Of a stretch of DNA of 64,000 nucleotides, positions 16,020 through 25,110 are shown piece by piece. The stretch lies in contig CAYFMQ010000003.1 in the NCBI GenBank assembly GCA_964344255.1, positions 62,001 through 126,000 on the forward strand. Direction: 5' to 3'. This DNA is from JAJFIE01 sp964344255. Its GTDB lineage: Bacteria; Pseudomonadota; Alphaproteobacteria; Rhodospirillales; Casp-alpha2. Under the pieces are notes generated by a model that saw nothing but the letters and a program-made list of their open reading frames with translations, ran no database searches and was not told the DNA's origin. The translations under genes and the position numbers were made by a program. Position 1 is the first letter of the stretch. The number at the start of each line of letters is the position of its first letter.

Positions 16020-17315
16020 TTACGCCTGATCTTCTCCTGCCGGCGCTGCTTCAGGCAGGGGTGGGGAAATCCTGATCGAGGTGATCTGGTGACGCTGCCG
16101 TTCCAGAATCTCGAAGCGGAAACCGTGAAACATGAAGGCCTGCCCGACGTCCGGAATGCGCCGGCTTTCATGCAGGACCAGTCCGGCCACTGTCGATGCC
16201 TCCTCGTCGGGCAGGTTCCATTCGAACTCCCGGTTCAGGTCCCGGATGGTGACGGTGCCTTCGACGATGTACTTGTCGTCCGGGGATATGTGGACGCCGG
16301 TAACGGCGATATCGTGCTCATCGGCAATGTCGCCGACGATTTCCTCCAGAACGTCTTCCAGGGTCACGATCCCCATCAGGGCGCCGTATTCGTCGACGAC
16401 AATGGCGAAATGTTCGCGGCGTGCGCGGAAGGCCTCGAGCTGGTCGTCCAGGGTCGTGGTTTCCGGTACGAACCAGGGCTCGGACGCGACCCGCATGATA
16501 TCCGCTTCGGTCTTGAGGTTCAGCTTTTCCGGATCGCCGTACAGCGCACGGAGCAGAGCCTTTGCGTGCAGGGTGCCGACAATGTTGTCGGGATTGTCCC
16601 GCCACAGCGGAATGCGTGTGTAGGGGCTTTCCAGGACTTCGCGTATGATGTCGTCGGGCGGCAGGGTGGCGTCGATGGCGACCAGGTGCTTGCGATGCGT
16701 CATGACCTCGCCGACCTGGACTTCGGCCAGTTCCAGAACGCTCCTGAGCATGGCGCGTTCGCTCTTGACGTCGGCGTCTTCGCGATCGTGCAGTTCAATG
16801 GCGCCGCGCAGTTCCTCGTCGCCACGGCCGAAGGCCTCATTGACGTCCATGTTGTAGCGGAACAGGTGGAAGATGCCGTTGATGATGGCGTTGATTGAAC
16901 GCGTCACCGGCGACATCACGATCACCAGGAAGTTCACCAGCGGCGCGATCGCCAAGGCCATCTTGTTGGCGTTTTCGAAGGCGTAAGTCTTGGGCAGAAT
17001 CTCCGCAAAGATCAGGACCAGCAGCGTCATGGCGATGGTGGCGTACAGCACGCCGGCTTCGCCGAACATGGTGATCAGGACGCTGGTGGCGAGGGCGGAA
17101 GCCAGGATGTTCACCAGGTTGTTGCCGAGCAGGATGGTGCCGATCAGGCGCTCCTTCCTTTCATGCAGGCGGTTGACGACCTGGGCGCGATGGTTGCCCA
17201 ACTGCTCCATCTGGTGCATGGCGGGGCGCGAAGCCGCGGTCAGGGCCGTTTCCGAGCCTGAAAAAAACGCAGATAACAACAACAGGATAAAAATCGCGCT
17301 GAGTGAAATCAGCAT
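16020..17315 (-). CDS. CNNM/CorC-HlyC family membrane transporter
   Basis: 431 aa. Order: DUF21 (CNNM) membrane domain with four hydrophobic helices in the first 150 residues (starting ISLSAIFILLLLSAFFSGSE), a CBS pair in the middle (VMTHRKHLVAIDATLP, then HFAIVVDEYGALMGIVTLED), and a C-terminal CorC_HlyC FAD-like domain (VEGTVTIRDLNREFEW). Family members are linked to Mg2+ or Co2+ efflux. It sits 36 nt downstream of aroB; the order aroK-aroB-corC is widespread in alphaproteobacteria and suggests one transcript. Confidence 0.93.
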   Translation of the reverse strand: MLISLSAIFILLLLSAFFSGSETALTAASRPAMHQMEQLGNHRAQVVNRLHERKERLIGTILLGNNLVNILASALATSVLITMFGEAGVLYATIAMTLLVLIFAEILPKTYAFENANKMALAIAPLVNFLVIVMSPVTRSINAIINGIFHLFRYNMDVNEAFGRGDEELRGAIELHDREDADVKSERAMLRSVLELAEVQVGEVMTHRKHLVAIDATLPPDDIIREVLESPYTRIPLWRDNPDNIVGTLHAKALLRALYGDPEKLNLKTEADIMRVASEPWFVPETTTLDDQLEAFRARREHFAIVVDEYGALMGIVTLEDVLEEIVGDIADEHDIAVTGVHISPDDKYIVEGTVTIRDLNREFEWNLPDEEASTVAGLVLHESRRIPDVGQAFMFHGFRFEILERQRHQITSIRISPPLPEAAPAGEDQA

Positions 17316-17351
17316 GGGTCTCCTCCAGCCATCAGGCGGTCGTGTAAGTCG

Positions 17352-18515
17352 TTACAGAAATTCTAGATCATCCAGGGCGTCCTGCAGGACCGCCGTTACG
17401 TCAGCCGGGTCCACGTCGCTGGTCACGAACGCATCACCAATGGCGTGCGCCAGGATGAAGGTCAACTTGCCATCGGTAACCTTTTTATCGAGCCCCATGT
17501 GATCGAGCAGCCGGTTTGCCGACCAGTTGTCATTGGCAATGCCGGACAGCCCGGCGGGTATGCCCAGTTGCCCAAAATGCCGAATCAGCCGTTCCGCGCT
17601 ACCTGCGGGGCATATAGTCATTCTCTCGGACAGGCGCAACGCCATGACGGAGCCGATGGCGACTCCTTCGCCGTGCAGCAGTTTGTCGCTATAGCCGGTT
17701 TCGGCTTCCAGCGAATGGCCGAAGGTGTGTCCGAAATTCAGCAACGCCCGTTTGCCGTGTTCGCGCTCGTCTTCGGCGACGACTTGCGCCTTGGCCCGGC
17801 AACTGACGGCGATGACGTGGCGCTGGGCCTGCTCATCGCCTGAAAGCACGCGCTCGCCGTTCTGTTCCAGCCATTCAAAGAACCCGGCATCGCCGATCAG
17901 CCCGTACTTGGCGACTTCCGCATACCCGGCGCGCAATTCGCGCTCGGGCAGGGTGGACAGCGTGCGGGTATCGATCAGCACCAGCCTGGGCTGGTGGAAT
18001 GCGCCCACAAGGTTTTTCCCGTGCGGGGAGTTGATGCCGGTCTTGCCGCCGACGGAGCTGTCGACCTGGGCCAGCAGCGACGTGGGGATCTGGATGAAAT
18101 CGATGCCGCGCAACGTGATGGCGGCGGTAAAACCTACTAGATCGCCGATGACGCCGCCGCCGAGCGCAATGATCACCGTGCTGCGCTCGATCCGCTTGCC
18201 GAGCAGTTCATTGGCGAGCTTCTCCAGTTGGGTGAAGCTCTTTGTCTGTTCTCCCGGCTGCAAGATAATGGACTCGGCCTCGATGCCGCTGGCAGAAAGC
18301 GAGCCGACAAGCGGATCCAGCCAGTGCCCAGCCACGTTGGCGTCACTGATGATAATCGTTCGCTTGTTTCGCATGAACGGAGCGACGAGTTCACCGGCGC
18401 GATCGATAATGCCCGCACCGACGTGGATGTCGTAACTGCGCGCGCCAAGCTCGACGTGAACGACATCATGGTCGTCACCGGTCGAAGTCGTGGCGTGATT
18501 GGTCTCAAGTGTCAT
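17352..18515 (-). CDS. aroB: 3-dehydroquinate synthase
   Basis: 387 aa. Second step of the shikimate pathway, converting DAHP to 3-dehydroquinate with NAD+ and a divalent metal. Visible: ALGGGVIGDLVGFTAA (NAD-binding), IPTSLLAQVDSSVGGKTGIN, KNLVGAFHQPRLVLIDT, and metal ligands in RALLNFGHTFGHSLEAETGY (His pair) and LHGEGVAIG. Immediately downstream of aroK (19 nt), so the two shikimate enzymes are co-transcribed. Confidence 0.98.
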   Translation of the reverse strand: MTLETNHATTSTGDDHDVVHVELGARSYDIHVGAGIIDRAGELVAPFMRNKRTIIISDANVAGHWLDPLVGSLSASGIEAESIILQPGEQTKSFTQLEKLANELLGKRIERSTVIIALGGGVIGDLVGFTAAITLRGIDFIQIPTSLLAQVDSSVGGKTGINSPHGKNLVGAFHQPRLVLIDTRTLSTLPERELRAGYAEVAKYGLIGDAGFFEWLEQNGERVLSGDEQAQRHVIAVSCRAKAQVVAEDEREHGKRALLNFGHTFGHSLEAETGYSDKLLHGEGVAIGSVMALRLSERMTICPAGSAERLIRHFGQLGIPAGLSGIANDNWSANRLLDHMGLDKKVTDGKLTFILAHAIGDAFVTSDVDPADVTAVLQDALDDLEFL

Positions 18516-18534
18516 GGTCGTGTTTCATTTCCTG

Positions 18535-19092
18535 TCAGCCTGGCGGAGCCAGGAGGTCACCCAGTTTCTCGGCAATGGTATTGGCCGTCAGATCAATGCT
18601 TTCGTGGCCCGTATCTACAACTATATCGGCTTGTTCGTAGACAGGATAGCGCTGCTCGATCAGTTTTTTCAGCTTTTCCCGTGGGTTCTTGCCTTTCAGC
18701 AGGGGTCTCCCGCCGCGACGGGAGGTCCGCTTGGCAAGCGTATCCAGATCGGCGCGCAGCCATACGGAAATGCCGGAATCGGAAACCGCCTTGCGAATCG
18801 ATTCGCTCATAAACGCTCCGCCTCCTGTCGCCAACACCTGCGGTCCGCCGTCAAGAAGGCGCTGGATAACCCGCTCCTCGCCTTCCCGGAACGCCGGTTC
18901 GCCGTAAAGCTCAAAGAAATCCTCAATCGTGCAGCCGGCCGCAAGCTCGATCTCCTGATCGGCGTCAACAAAGGGAATCTCTAGCATAGCGGCCAGTCTC
19001 CGGCCGACACTTGTCTTCCCTGCACCCATCAAGCCCACCAGAACGATCGATTTTCGAGACAGGCGTGAGGCAAGCGATAGATATTTATCCAA
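18535..19092 (-). CDS. aroK: Shikimate kinase
   Basis: 185 aa. Phosphorylates shikimate to shikimate-3-phosphate. Walker A is GLMGAGKTSVGRRLA; the shikimate-binding DADQEIE and the GEPAFREGEERVIQRLL segments, and the glycine triplet in VLATGGGAF, are all present. First gene of the aroK-aroB-corC unit. Its upstream region is shared with the divergent gene for a 46-aa membrane peptide and contains a GTAGACT/AGTCTAC inverted repeat (19143-19149 and 19172-19178). Confidence 0.98.
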   Translation of the reverse strand: MDKYLSLASRLSRKSIVLVGLMGAGKTSVGRRLAAMLEIPFVDADQEIELAAGCTIEDFFELYGEPAFREGEERVIQRLLDGGPQVLATGGGAFMSESIRKAVSDSGISVWLRADLDTLAKRTSRRGGRPLLKGKNPREKLKKLIEQRYPVYEQADIVVDTGHESIDLTANTIAEKLGDLLAPPG

Positions 19093-19300
19093 AATGGGCT
19101 CCAGGTTGGCGGTCCCGGCGTTGAAAGCTGTTTAACGAGCCGGTAGACTGCCGAAAATTTGTCATAGTTGTAGTCTACATAATCCACAGGTCGCTGTTAA
19201 AGCGGGGATTTTAGGTTTTCTCTATTTCTCTGCGATGATTTTTTTTAATGTTTAGGATCAAATCCCGGTCAGGATACTACGTTCAAGGACACCATGCCGA

Positions 19301-19441
19301 ATGATGAGGATTTCAACGATATTGATGGTGCTGCTTCTGGCCGGTCTGGTCGGTGGCGCTGTGTTCCTGGCGACCTGGGAAATCCCAGCGCCTTCAGCTC
19401 CCGTCGAGAAAGTTATTCCCAATGATCAATTCCCCAGCTAG
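19301..19441 (+). CDS. Small membrane peptide, 46 aa
   Basis: A short gene encoding one hydrophobic helix (ILMVLLLAGLVGGAVFLATW) followed by a proline-rich tail (EIPAPSAPVEKVIP). The helix-plus-IPAP tail pattern is, as I recall, seen in other Rhodospirillaceae next to the same neighbours. AAGGA lies about 11 nt before the ATG. The last 20 bp overlap the start of the next gene in another frame, suggesting translational coupling. A competing 43-codon frame starting at 19294 encodes a non-membrane, composition-poor peptide and is considered less likely. Confidence 0.65.
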   Translation: MMRISTILMVLLLAGLVGGAVFLATWEIPAPSAPVEKVIPNDQFPS

Positions 19442-21314
19442 GGCGTCTTTCTTGGCTATCCCTAAAATCCGGGGCCGTCTGGGGACGGTGGGATTGTTCT
19501 TACTGTTGCTTTCCGGTCTCGTCATGCCCGTTTTCTCAGGCAATGCCACAGCCCAGGAAACAACGCCGACAACGCTGGAGCCGCAATCCCTTGAAGTGAT
19601 CGAGGAGGAAACGGTGCCTTCTCTCAATCAGGGAGAAGGAGGCGGAGACAGCGCTACCTGGTCCTCGCCGACGACGCCTTCCGCGGTGATCGGAGCTGGT
19701 GACGGTTCCATCGAAGTCAATGTCCTGCAAACCCTGGTCGCGGATATGGCGGGCACGCTCAAGCCCGATCTCTGGCTGGGTACGCCGAGGGGCACGGTCG
19801 ACCGACTGATGTCGGTCATGCCGGTCCGTGTGGTGTCACCGGCCATGCGGGGCTTGATGCGCCGTATCCTGTTGACGCAGGCCGTTCCGCCCGTGGGAGA
19901 GGTCGAGGATGGAGAATTCGTCGCCCGGCGGCTGGAACTGCTGGCGGAAATGGGAGACACCGTTTCCGTTCAGTCGTTACTGGCGATAACGCCCGGGCGC
20001 GATTCACGCGAACGCCTGATCCGTATCGAAACGGACTTGCACCTGTTGCAGGGCGATTTCGCCAAGGCCTGCGCCCTGGCATTCGGACCGGCGAAGGAGA
20101 ACCTGGCAGACTACTGGGAGCAAATGAGGATTTTTTGCGAGGTTCTCTCCGGCGCCCATGCCCAGGCTCAACTGGGCCTTTCCCTGCTGCGTGAAATTGG
20201 CATCGAGGACGACTCCTATTACATGATGCTGGATGCCATGATGGCGTCCGAGATACCAGTGCTCGAAGACCTTGGTGAGCTCAACCCGCTCCATATCGGC
20301 ATCATCCGCGCCAGCCGGGCACGATTGAGCCCGGGCGAGGTCGTGCCGCTGCCGCCGGCCATCCTATCGACCATTTCAGACAATCCCGATATGGATATGG
20401 ATGTCCGCCTGCTGGCGGCTGAAAAAGCGGCCAGGGCAGGGGTGTTGTCGATCGAATCATTGCAAGCGTTATACCGTTCCGTCGCCTTTGACGACGTTAC
20501 GCTCGCCAGCCCATTAAGCACGGCGGAAACCCTGTCCGCACCCCAGGCCCGGGCTCTGCTGTACCAGGCCGTATCGCGCCAGACGGTTGACGGCGCCAAG
20601 GCGGAAGCGGCCCTGCAGGCTTTGGAATCGGCCGATAGCGCCGAGCTCTACGCCATTACGGCCCAGGTTTTCAACACCTACATCAGGCAGGTGCCGCCCA
20701 GGACCGACCTGATCTGGTTTGCCGCCCATGCCGTGCGCGCCCTTGTCATTGCCGGCGATAACGAAGCGACAGCCAACTGGCTCGATTTGCTGCGTGGCAG
20801 CGCTTCCTTGTCGCAAGAGGCCGCCCTGGCGTTGGCCCGGCTTGCCCCGGTGATTCAGCTAGCGGACCTGGGTGAAGAACACCTGTTCATCCAGTCTTCG
20901 GCGACGGATTTATGGCGCAAGGCCCATGAAATCTCCGCCGGTAACCGACAAAAGGCCGTCTTGTACTACAGCCTGCTGGAAAGCCTGGGCCGGCCTGTCG
21001 CGCCGCAGCTCTGGGATGAACTGGGATACGAGGCACAGGCTGACGATGCGATGATGAGCGATGGGGAAGAGGAAGCGGTCCCAGGCGCATCCGGTATGCC
21101 TGATCCCGTCCTGTGGCACCGCCTGGCCGCTGCGGCCCGGGCCGGTAAGATCGGCGAGACGGCGTTGCTGGCGCTTGCCGTCCTGGGGGATCGAGGCACG
21201 GCGGGCGCCGACCCGGTGGCCATTTCCCACGTTGTGCAGTCTCTCATTATGGTTGGCATGGAAATGGAAGCCCGGGCCCTGTCCGTTGAGGCGGCGCTCG
21301 CGGGTGGGTTATGA
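19422..21314 (+). CDS. Large exported helical-repeat protein, unknown function
   Basis: About 630 aa, with a signal peptide (TVGLFLLLLSGLVMPVFSGN) and then an alpha-helical, Ala/Leu-rich body in TPR-like periodicity. No enzymatic motif seen. Start at 19422 is preferred: it places the signal near the N-terminus and overlaps the peptide gene upstream. The stop overlaps the xerD start by 4 nt (ATGA). The trio membrane peptide-helical protein-xerD appears to be an operon; a periplasmic protein coupled to a chromosome-dimer recombinase is functionally unexplained. Confidence 0.85.
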   Translation: MINSPARASFLAIPKIRGRLGTVGLFLLLLSGLVMPVFSGNATAQETTPTTLEPQSLEVIEEETVPSLNQGEGGGDSATWSSPTTPSAVIGAGDGSIEVNVLQTLVADMAGTLKPDLWLGTPRGTVDRLMSVMPVRVVSPAMRGLMRRILLTQAVPPVGEVEDGEFVARRLELLAEMGDTVSVQSLLAITPGRDSRERLIRIETDLHLLQGDFAKACALAFGPAKENLADYWEQMRIFCEVLSGAHAQAQLGLSLLREIGIEDDSYYMMLDAMMASEIPVLEDLGELNPLHIGIIRASRARLSPGEVVPLPPAILSTISDNPDMDMDVRLLAAEKAARAGVLSIESLQALYRSVAFDDVTLASPLSTAETLSAPQARALLYQAVSRQTVDGAKAEAALQALESADSAELYAITAQVFNTYIRQVPPRTDLIWFAAHAVRALVIAGDNEATANWLDLLRGSASLSQEAALALARLAPVIQLADLGEEHLFIQSSATDLWRKAHEISAGNRQKAVLYYSLLESLGRPVAPQLWDELGYEAQADDAMMSDGEEEAVPGASGMPDPVLWHRLAAAARAGKIGETALLALAVLGDRGTAGADPVAISHVVQSLIMVGMEMEARALSVEAALAGGL

Positions 21315-22306
21315 GCCAGCCCCGCAAGGGAGAACAAGGCCATCCCGGCAGCGGAAAAATGCCGGCCCGGGATCCCGTACTCCGTTGGGTTGAATCCTAT
21401 CTCGAAATGCTTTCGGTGGAGCAGGGCGCTGCGGAAAACACCATCGAGTCTTACCGGCGGGACCTTGAGAGGTTCGCCGGCTATTGTTCTGCCAAGAACA
21501 GGCGTCCGGAAGATTCCGAAACCGACCTGATCCGCGCTTACCTGCAAAACCTCTCAAGCCGGGGGATGGCGTCGTCCACGATGGCCCGGCAATTATCCGC
21601 CCTTCGCCAGTTCTTCCGCTTTCTCTATGACGAAGGGGTGAGGGGCGACAATCCCGTCGCCGTTATCGACAGCCCGAAGACCGGCCGCAGCTTGCCCAAG
21701 TACCTGGGCGAGGAAGAAGTTGAGGCCCTTATGCTGGCGACAGGGCAGTTCAGCGGCGAGGAAGGGGTTCGTCTGACAGCGTTGCTGGAAATCCTCTATG
21801 CCTCGGGATTAAGGGTTTCAGAGCTGGTCAGCCTGCCGCTGTCCGCCGTATCCGGTGACGGGCGCATGCTGGTGGTGCGGGGCAAGGGAGGGAAGGAGCG
21901 CATGGTGCCGTTGAGCGAACCGGCCATGGACGCGCTGGATGCCTACCGCAACGTTCGCGAGTACTTTTTGACCAAGGGCAAGGGCGTTTCGCAATCTTCA
22001 GGCGCGCACAACTATCTGTTTCCGTCACGCGGCAAGGAAGGCCACCTGACCCGGGCGCGGTTCGGTCAGTTGATCAAGGATGTCGCCGTCATGGCCGGGA
22101 TCGAGCCCAAGAGGGTTTCGCCCCATGTACTGCGCCATTCCTTCGCCAGCCATATGCTGGCCCATGGCGCGGACCTGCGCTCGCTGCAGCAGATGCTGGG
22201 CCATTCCGATATCTCGACGACGCAGATCTACACCCATGTGCTGGACGAGCGACTGAAAGCGCTGGTTGAAGGGGCGCACCCGCTGGCGATGCCGAAGGGG
22301 GATTGA
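21311..22306 (+). CDS. xerD: Tyrosine recombinase XerD
   Basis: 331 aa, slightly longer than E. coli XerD because of an N-terminal extension of about 20 residues. The SAM-like core-binding domain (YLEMLSVEQGAAENTIESYR) precedes the catalytic domain, with Arg in YASGLRVSELVSL, Lys in VRGKGGKERMVPL, HVLRHSFASHML, the His in LGHSDIST and the nucleophile in TQIYTHV. This is the housekeeping XerC/D chromosome-dimer recombinase, not a mobile integrase, judging by length and context. ATGA overlap with the upstream gene. Confidence 0.95.
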   Translation: MSQPRKGEQGHPGSGKMPARDPVLRWVESYLEMLSVEQGAAENTIESYRRDLERFAGYCSAKNRRPEDSETDLIRAYLQNLSSRGMASSTMARQLSALRQFFRFLYDEGVRGDNPVAVIDSPKTGRSLPKYLGEEEVEALMLATGQFSGEEGVRLTALLEILYASGLRVSELVSLPLSAVSGDGRMLVVRGKGGKERMVPLSEPAMDALDAYRNVREYFLTKGKGVSQSSGAHNYLFPSRGKEGHLTRARFGQLIKDVAVMAGIEPKRVSPHVLRHSFASHMLAHGADLRSLQQMLGHSDISTTQIYTHVLDERLKALVEGAHPLAMPKGD

Positions 22307-22461
22307 CCATCTGATGATGCTCGAAGCGCTTCTCAGTGGTCAGGCCTTGCCAACGTTGCCCCGATCTTAGCCGCTTCGACATAACGGGCCGGATGGGGTA
22401 TGATGCCGAAGCCGCTATTGAATGGTTCATGCCAAGGCAAACACAAAGGGAGGTCCTGATC

Positions 22462-22914
22462 ATGCGTATTCTTTTTCCGGCAATCGTCCTTGCCCTTGTT
22501 GGTTTCATGGTTACGGCTGACGCCGGGGCTGACAGCCGTTACGGAAAGCAAAAGGTGGTCTATCACATTAACTATGACGGCGGGGAAGGGGACAAGAAGT
22601 ACCGCGGCGCCATGCGCAACATCCAGAACCACATCAACGCTGTGGGTGCGGAAAACATGGACATCAAGGTTGTACTTCACGGCAACGGCGTTGCCTTGCT
22701 GAAGAGTGCTGTCAGCAACGAACCGCTTCAAAGCGCCGTTGCCAGCCTGAAGTCGCAGGAAGTGTCATTTCATGTTTGCGCTAACACGCTTAAAGGGCGG
22801 AAGATCAGTTACGAGGACGACCTGTTCGAGGTCTTCGAGGACGATATCGTTCCCAGCGGAGTTGCCGAATTGAGCCACCTGCAGCAACAGGGCTACACCT
22901 ACATCAAGCCTTGA
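22462..22914 (+). CDS. Exported DsrE-family protein
   Basis: 150 aa. A signal peptide (FPAIVLALVGFMVTADAGA) precedes a DsrE-like fold: KVVYHINYDGGEGDKKYRGA, NMDIKVVLHGNGVALL, and VSFHVCANTLKGRKI with a central Cys. Periplasmic DsrE-like proteins are thought to handle sulfur or sulfane groups; the single conserved-position Cys (HVCANTL) fits. The ATG follows GGGAGG. It stands alone. Confidence 0.88.
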   Translation: MRILFPAIVLALVGFMVTADAGADSRYGKQKVVYHINYDGGEGDKKYRGAMRNIQNHINAVGAENMDIKVVLHGNGVALLKSAVSNEPLQSAVASLKSQEVSFHVCANTLKGRKISYEDDLFEVFEDDIVPSGVAELSHLQQQGYTYIKP

Positions 22915-22954
22915 GAAGAAAGGTCGGAAGAATTCACAACTCCAGGCGCTTCCC

Positions 22955-23119
22955 ATGAATGGACCGGACGATATCGAAAACGATATCAAGATCGCCGAGG
23001 CCTAGTTTGAAAGAGGTTATGCCGTTCCGGCCAGCATCTCTATCGGAGGGTCGCTCTCCTTATCGCCGAATAATGCGTACGGACATTTTGTCCAGGGAGA
23101 AATCTGCCGCTTCCTGGGC
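22955..23119 (+). other. Open 5' extension of the fucosyltransferase-like gene broken by an amber codon
   Basis: Upstream of 23120 the same frame reads from an ATG at 22955 through 16 codons (MNGPDDIENDIKIAEA), meets TAG at 23003-23005, then stays open through FERGYAVPASIS...YGHFVQGEICRFLG into the annotated start. This reads as the missing first TPR helices, with a Tyr/other codon turned into amber. Either the upstream 55 codons are dead, or there is a sequence error. There is no start codon between 23005 and 23120 in this frame. Confidence 0.6.
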
Positions 23120-24796
23120 ATGAAAAGCCAGGCTATCAGGGCATACGAAACGGCAATGGAGATCGACGCTGGCGATGAACGTGTCAGCCGCGCCCTGGAG
23201 AAGGCCCGTCAACTGCCGGACCCGTCGGAATGTGCTGAGGAAAGGTATGTCCTGATCAAGGCCTGGGGGGCCGGCTTTTGGTCCGATGTCCTGCATTTGC
23301 TGGCTGGCCTGCTGCTAGCGGAAATCACCGGCAGGGTTCCCGTTGTACACTGGGGGCGGCACAGTCTTTTCCGCCGTGATCCCGAAAAGGATTCGTTTAC
23401 GTGCTTTTTCAAACCGGTTTCAGACATAACCCTTGAAGATCTGAAGACAGAGAGGATCGATTCCATTTATCCCGGCAAATGGGCGCTGGATAACCTCCGG
23501 GAAGAGAACCTGCACAAATGGGAAGGGCCCTGCTCACGGATGGGCGGAACCCTGTTCCTGAACCGGCCTGAGACCCTCACGGTTCTTGATTTTTACGTTT
23601 CCCTGGAGGAACTGTATCCGTTCATTCCTGAAACGCATGCCATGTATGGCTGTTCGCGCGAAGACGTTATTCATTACCTTGCCGAAAAATACCTGCACCC
23701 GAATGAGGATTTCCTGAGCGAAGCAAGGGCGTTTTGCGACCGTCATGGTCTGGACCAGGATGCGGTTGCCGCCCATTTCCGCGGCGCCTACAAGGAGCTG
23801 GAGACCTGGGATTACGATAAAACCGGTTTCCGGTTCATTCTGGATGAACTGGACCGCCAGCCGGAAGATCGCAAAATCTTTGTCATGACGGATGACGAGC
23901 GATGTGTGGACATGGTGCGCGAACGCTATGGCGATCGCGTTGCCGTGACGGACTGCCAACGCGCTACGAACGATCAGGGAATTCATATTTTTTCCAAGGA
24001 CCGGTATAATCTGGGCCGTGAGATCATGATCGACACGTATATCGCCCTGGCGTGTGGTCATTTTGTGGGGGGTGCACGCTCCAACGTCGCTTTCATGATT
24101 TCAAATCTAAAGCAATGGCCGGAGAATGCCTGCCGGATATGTTATCCGACGCACCATTTGTCGAACAACATCAGCATATACTTTGTCATTAACCCCAGTC
24201 TGAAGGTCGGCCGGGTTTGCTCGGAGATACCCCCCGGGACAATCGAGGACGCCATTTCCTCCCTTGCAAGAGCCGATGTTCATAAAACCCCCTTCGAGGA
24301 AGCGATTGACTATGGAAATCCCGATTGTATCGAACAATGCCTGGCGCGGGTTGAAGCGCGCCTGAGTGTCGGGGATTACCGGGAGGCGGCGATCCGGCTG
24401 CAAATCCTGTATCACGTGCATCTCGAAACCATGGCTGGAACTGAGGATAAAGGGTTGTTCCTGAGACTGTTAAGGGTCCTGGCGATGCTCAGGCGTCAGA
24501 CGGGAAGCGGACATCTCGACCTGTCTGCGCTCAAGGAAAAGCTGAACGCGTTGGCCGATCCGGAAAGGGACATCAAAGTTCGCGGATTGCTCAACGACCT
24601 GATACCGGACTACGAACAGGGCCGGTTGAGCGAAGCCGGCGAGCAAATCTGGCAAATCCTCAATGACTTCCTTCCCGAAATTGCAGCGCCCATGAGCCCG
24701 GACATTCGGGCGCTTCTGGTGAGCATGTGTGAGCAAGCATCAAGGACGCAATTGGTTGATATTGTTAGGGAAATCGACGCTCTGGCGGCTCCTTAG
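23120..24796 (+). CDS. NodZ/FUT8-like glycosyltransferase-fold protein, possibly N-terminally truncated
   Basis: 558 aa. After a short TPR remnant (QAIRAYETAMEIDAGDERVS), the main domain resembles O-/alpha-1,6-fucosyltransferases of the NodZ type: GAGFWSDVLHLLAGLLLAEI near the N-terminus, VAAHFRGAYKELETWDY (the HxRG-type donor loop), IFVMTDDERCVD and ALACGHFVGGARSNVAFM. The C-terminal 200 residues are helical. Probable role in glycan modification of a lipid, protein or polysaccharide. The open frame extends upstream beyond an amber codon, so the 23120 ATG may be only the first usable start. Assignment to this superfamily is by motif pattern. Confidence 0.7.
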   Translation: MKSQAIRAYETAMEIDAGDERVSRALEKARQLPDPSECAEERYVLIKAWGAGFWSDVLHLLAGLLLAEITGRVPVVHWGRHSLFRRDPEKDSFTCFFKPVSDITLEDLKTERIDSIYPGKWALDNLREENLHKWEGPCSRMGGTLFLNRPETLTVLDFYVSLEELYPFIPETHAMYGCSREDVIHYLAEKYLHPNEDFLSEARAFCDRHGLDQDAVAAHFRGAYKELETWDYDKTGFRFILDELDRQPEDRKIFVMTDDERCVDMVRERYGDRVAVTDCQRATNDQGIHIFSKDRYNLGREIMIDTYIALACGHFVGGARSNVAFMISNLKQWPENACRICYPTHHLSNNISIYFVINPSLKVGRVCSEIPPGTIEDAISSLARADVHKTPFEEAIDYGNPDCIEQCLARVEARLSVGDYREAAIRLQILYHVHLETMAGTEDKGLFLRLLRVLAMLRRQTGSGHLDLSALKEKLNALADPERDIKVRGLLNDLIPDYEQGRLSEAGEQIWQILNDFLPEIAAPMSPDIRALLVSMCEQASRTQLVDIVREIDALAAP

Positions 24797-24819
24797 GGCA
24801 GGAAACGCACAGGTAAAAT

Positions 24820-24849
24820 TTGACCTGGGAATCGTCCAAATGCTAGATT
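24820..24849 (+). promoter_or_regulatory. Candidate promoter for small basic ORF
   Basis: TTGACC, 18-nt spacer, TAGATT, about 30 nt before the ATG at 24880. Confidence 0.4.
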
Positions 24850-24879
24850 CTTGTTATCCGATAGAAAGAGGATAGCTAA

Positions 24880-25068
24880 ATGACGTTTAAAGATAGACAG
24901 AAGACTGACCGGCGGCGTCCCGAACGCCGCGCGCCCACGTCGAAACCGGTAAGCGTGGAACGCCGCAGTAAGCAGCTTCGCCGTAGCGCTACGGACCGAC
25001 GCTCCAGCCCCTACTGGCGCTTTAGCTGGCTTCGACTCTGCGTTTCCCAGCAGCTATCAAACTGCTGA
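24880..25068 (+). CDS. Small, very basic hypothetical protein
   Basis: 62 aa, rich in Arg (DRRRPERRAP, VERRSKQLRRSATDRRSS). An AGAGGAT ribosome site and a promoter-like sequence precede the ATG. The repeated RR/DRR pattern could be a nucleic-acid-binding or PilZ-linker-like tail, but low complexity also makes a spurious frame possible. Convergent with the amidase gene. Confidence 0.4.
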   Translation: MTFKDRQKTDRRRPERRAPTSKPVSVERRSKQLRRSATDRRSSPYWRFSWLRLCVSQQLSNC

Positions 25069-25110
25069 CAAGGTTACTTGCTGCAAACTCTTTGATGATG
25101 ATGACGGCGA

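Noticed and set aside
21311..22306. XerD-like gene as the integrase of the tRNA-Leu insert
   Set aside because: It is a housekeeping-type XerD in a core operon, 28 kb away.
23003..23005. Pyrrolysine or programmed readthrough
   Set aside because: No pyrrolysine genes or recoding signal seen; nonsense mutation or error is simpler.
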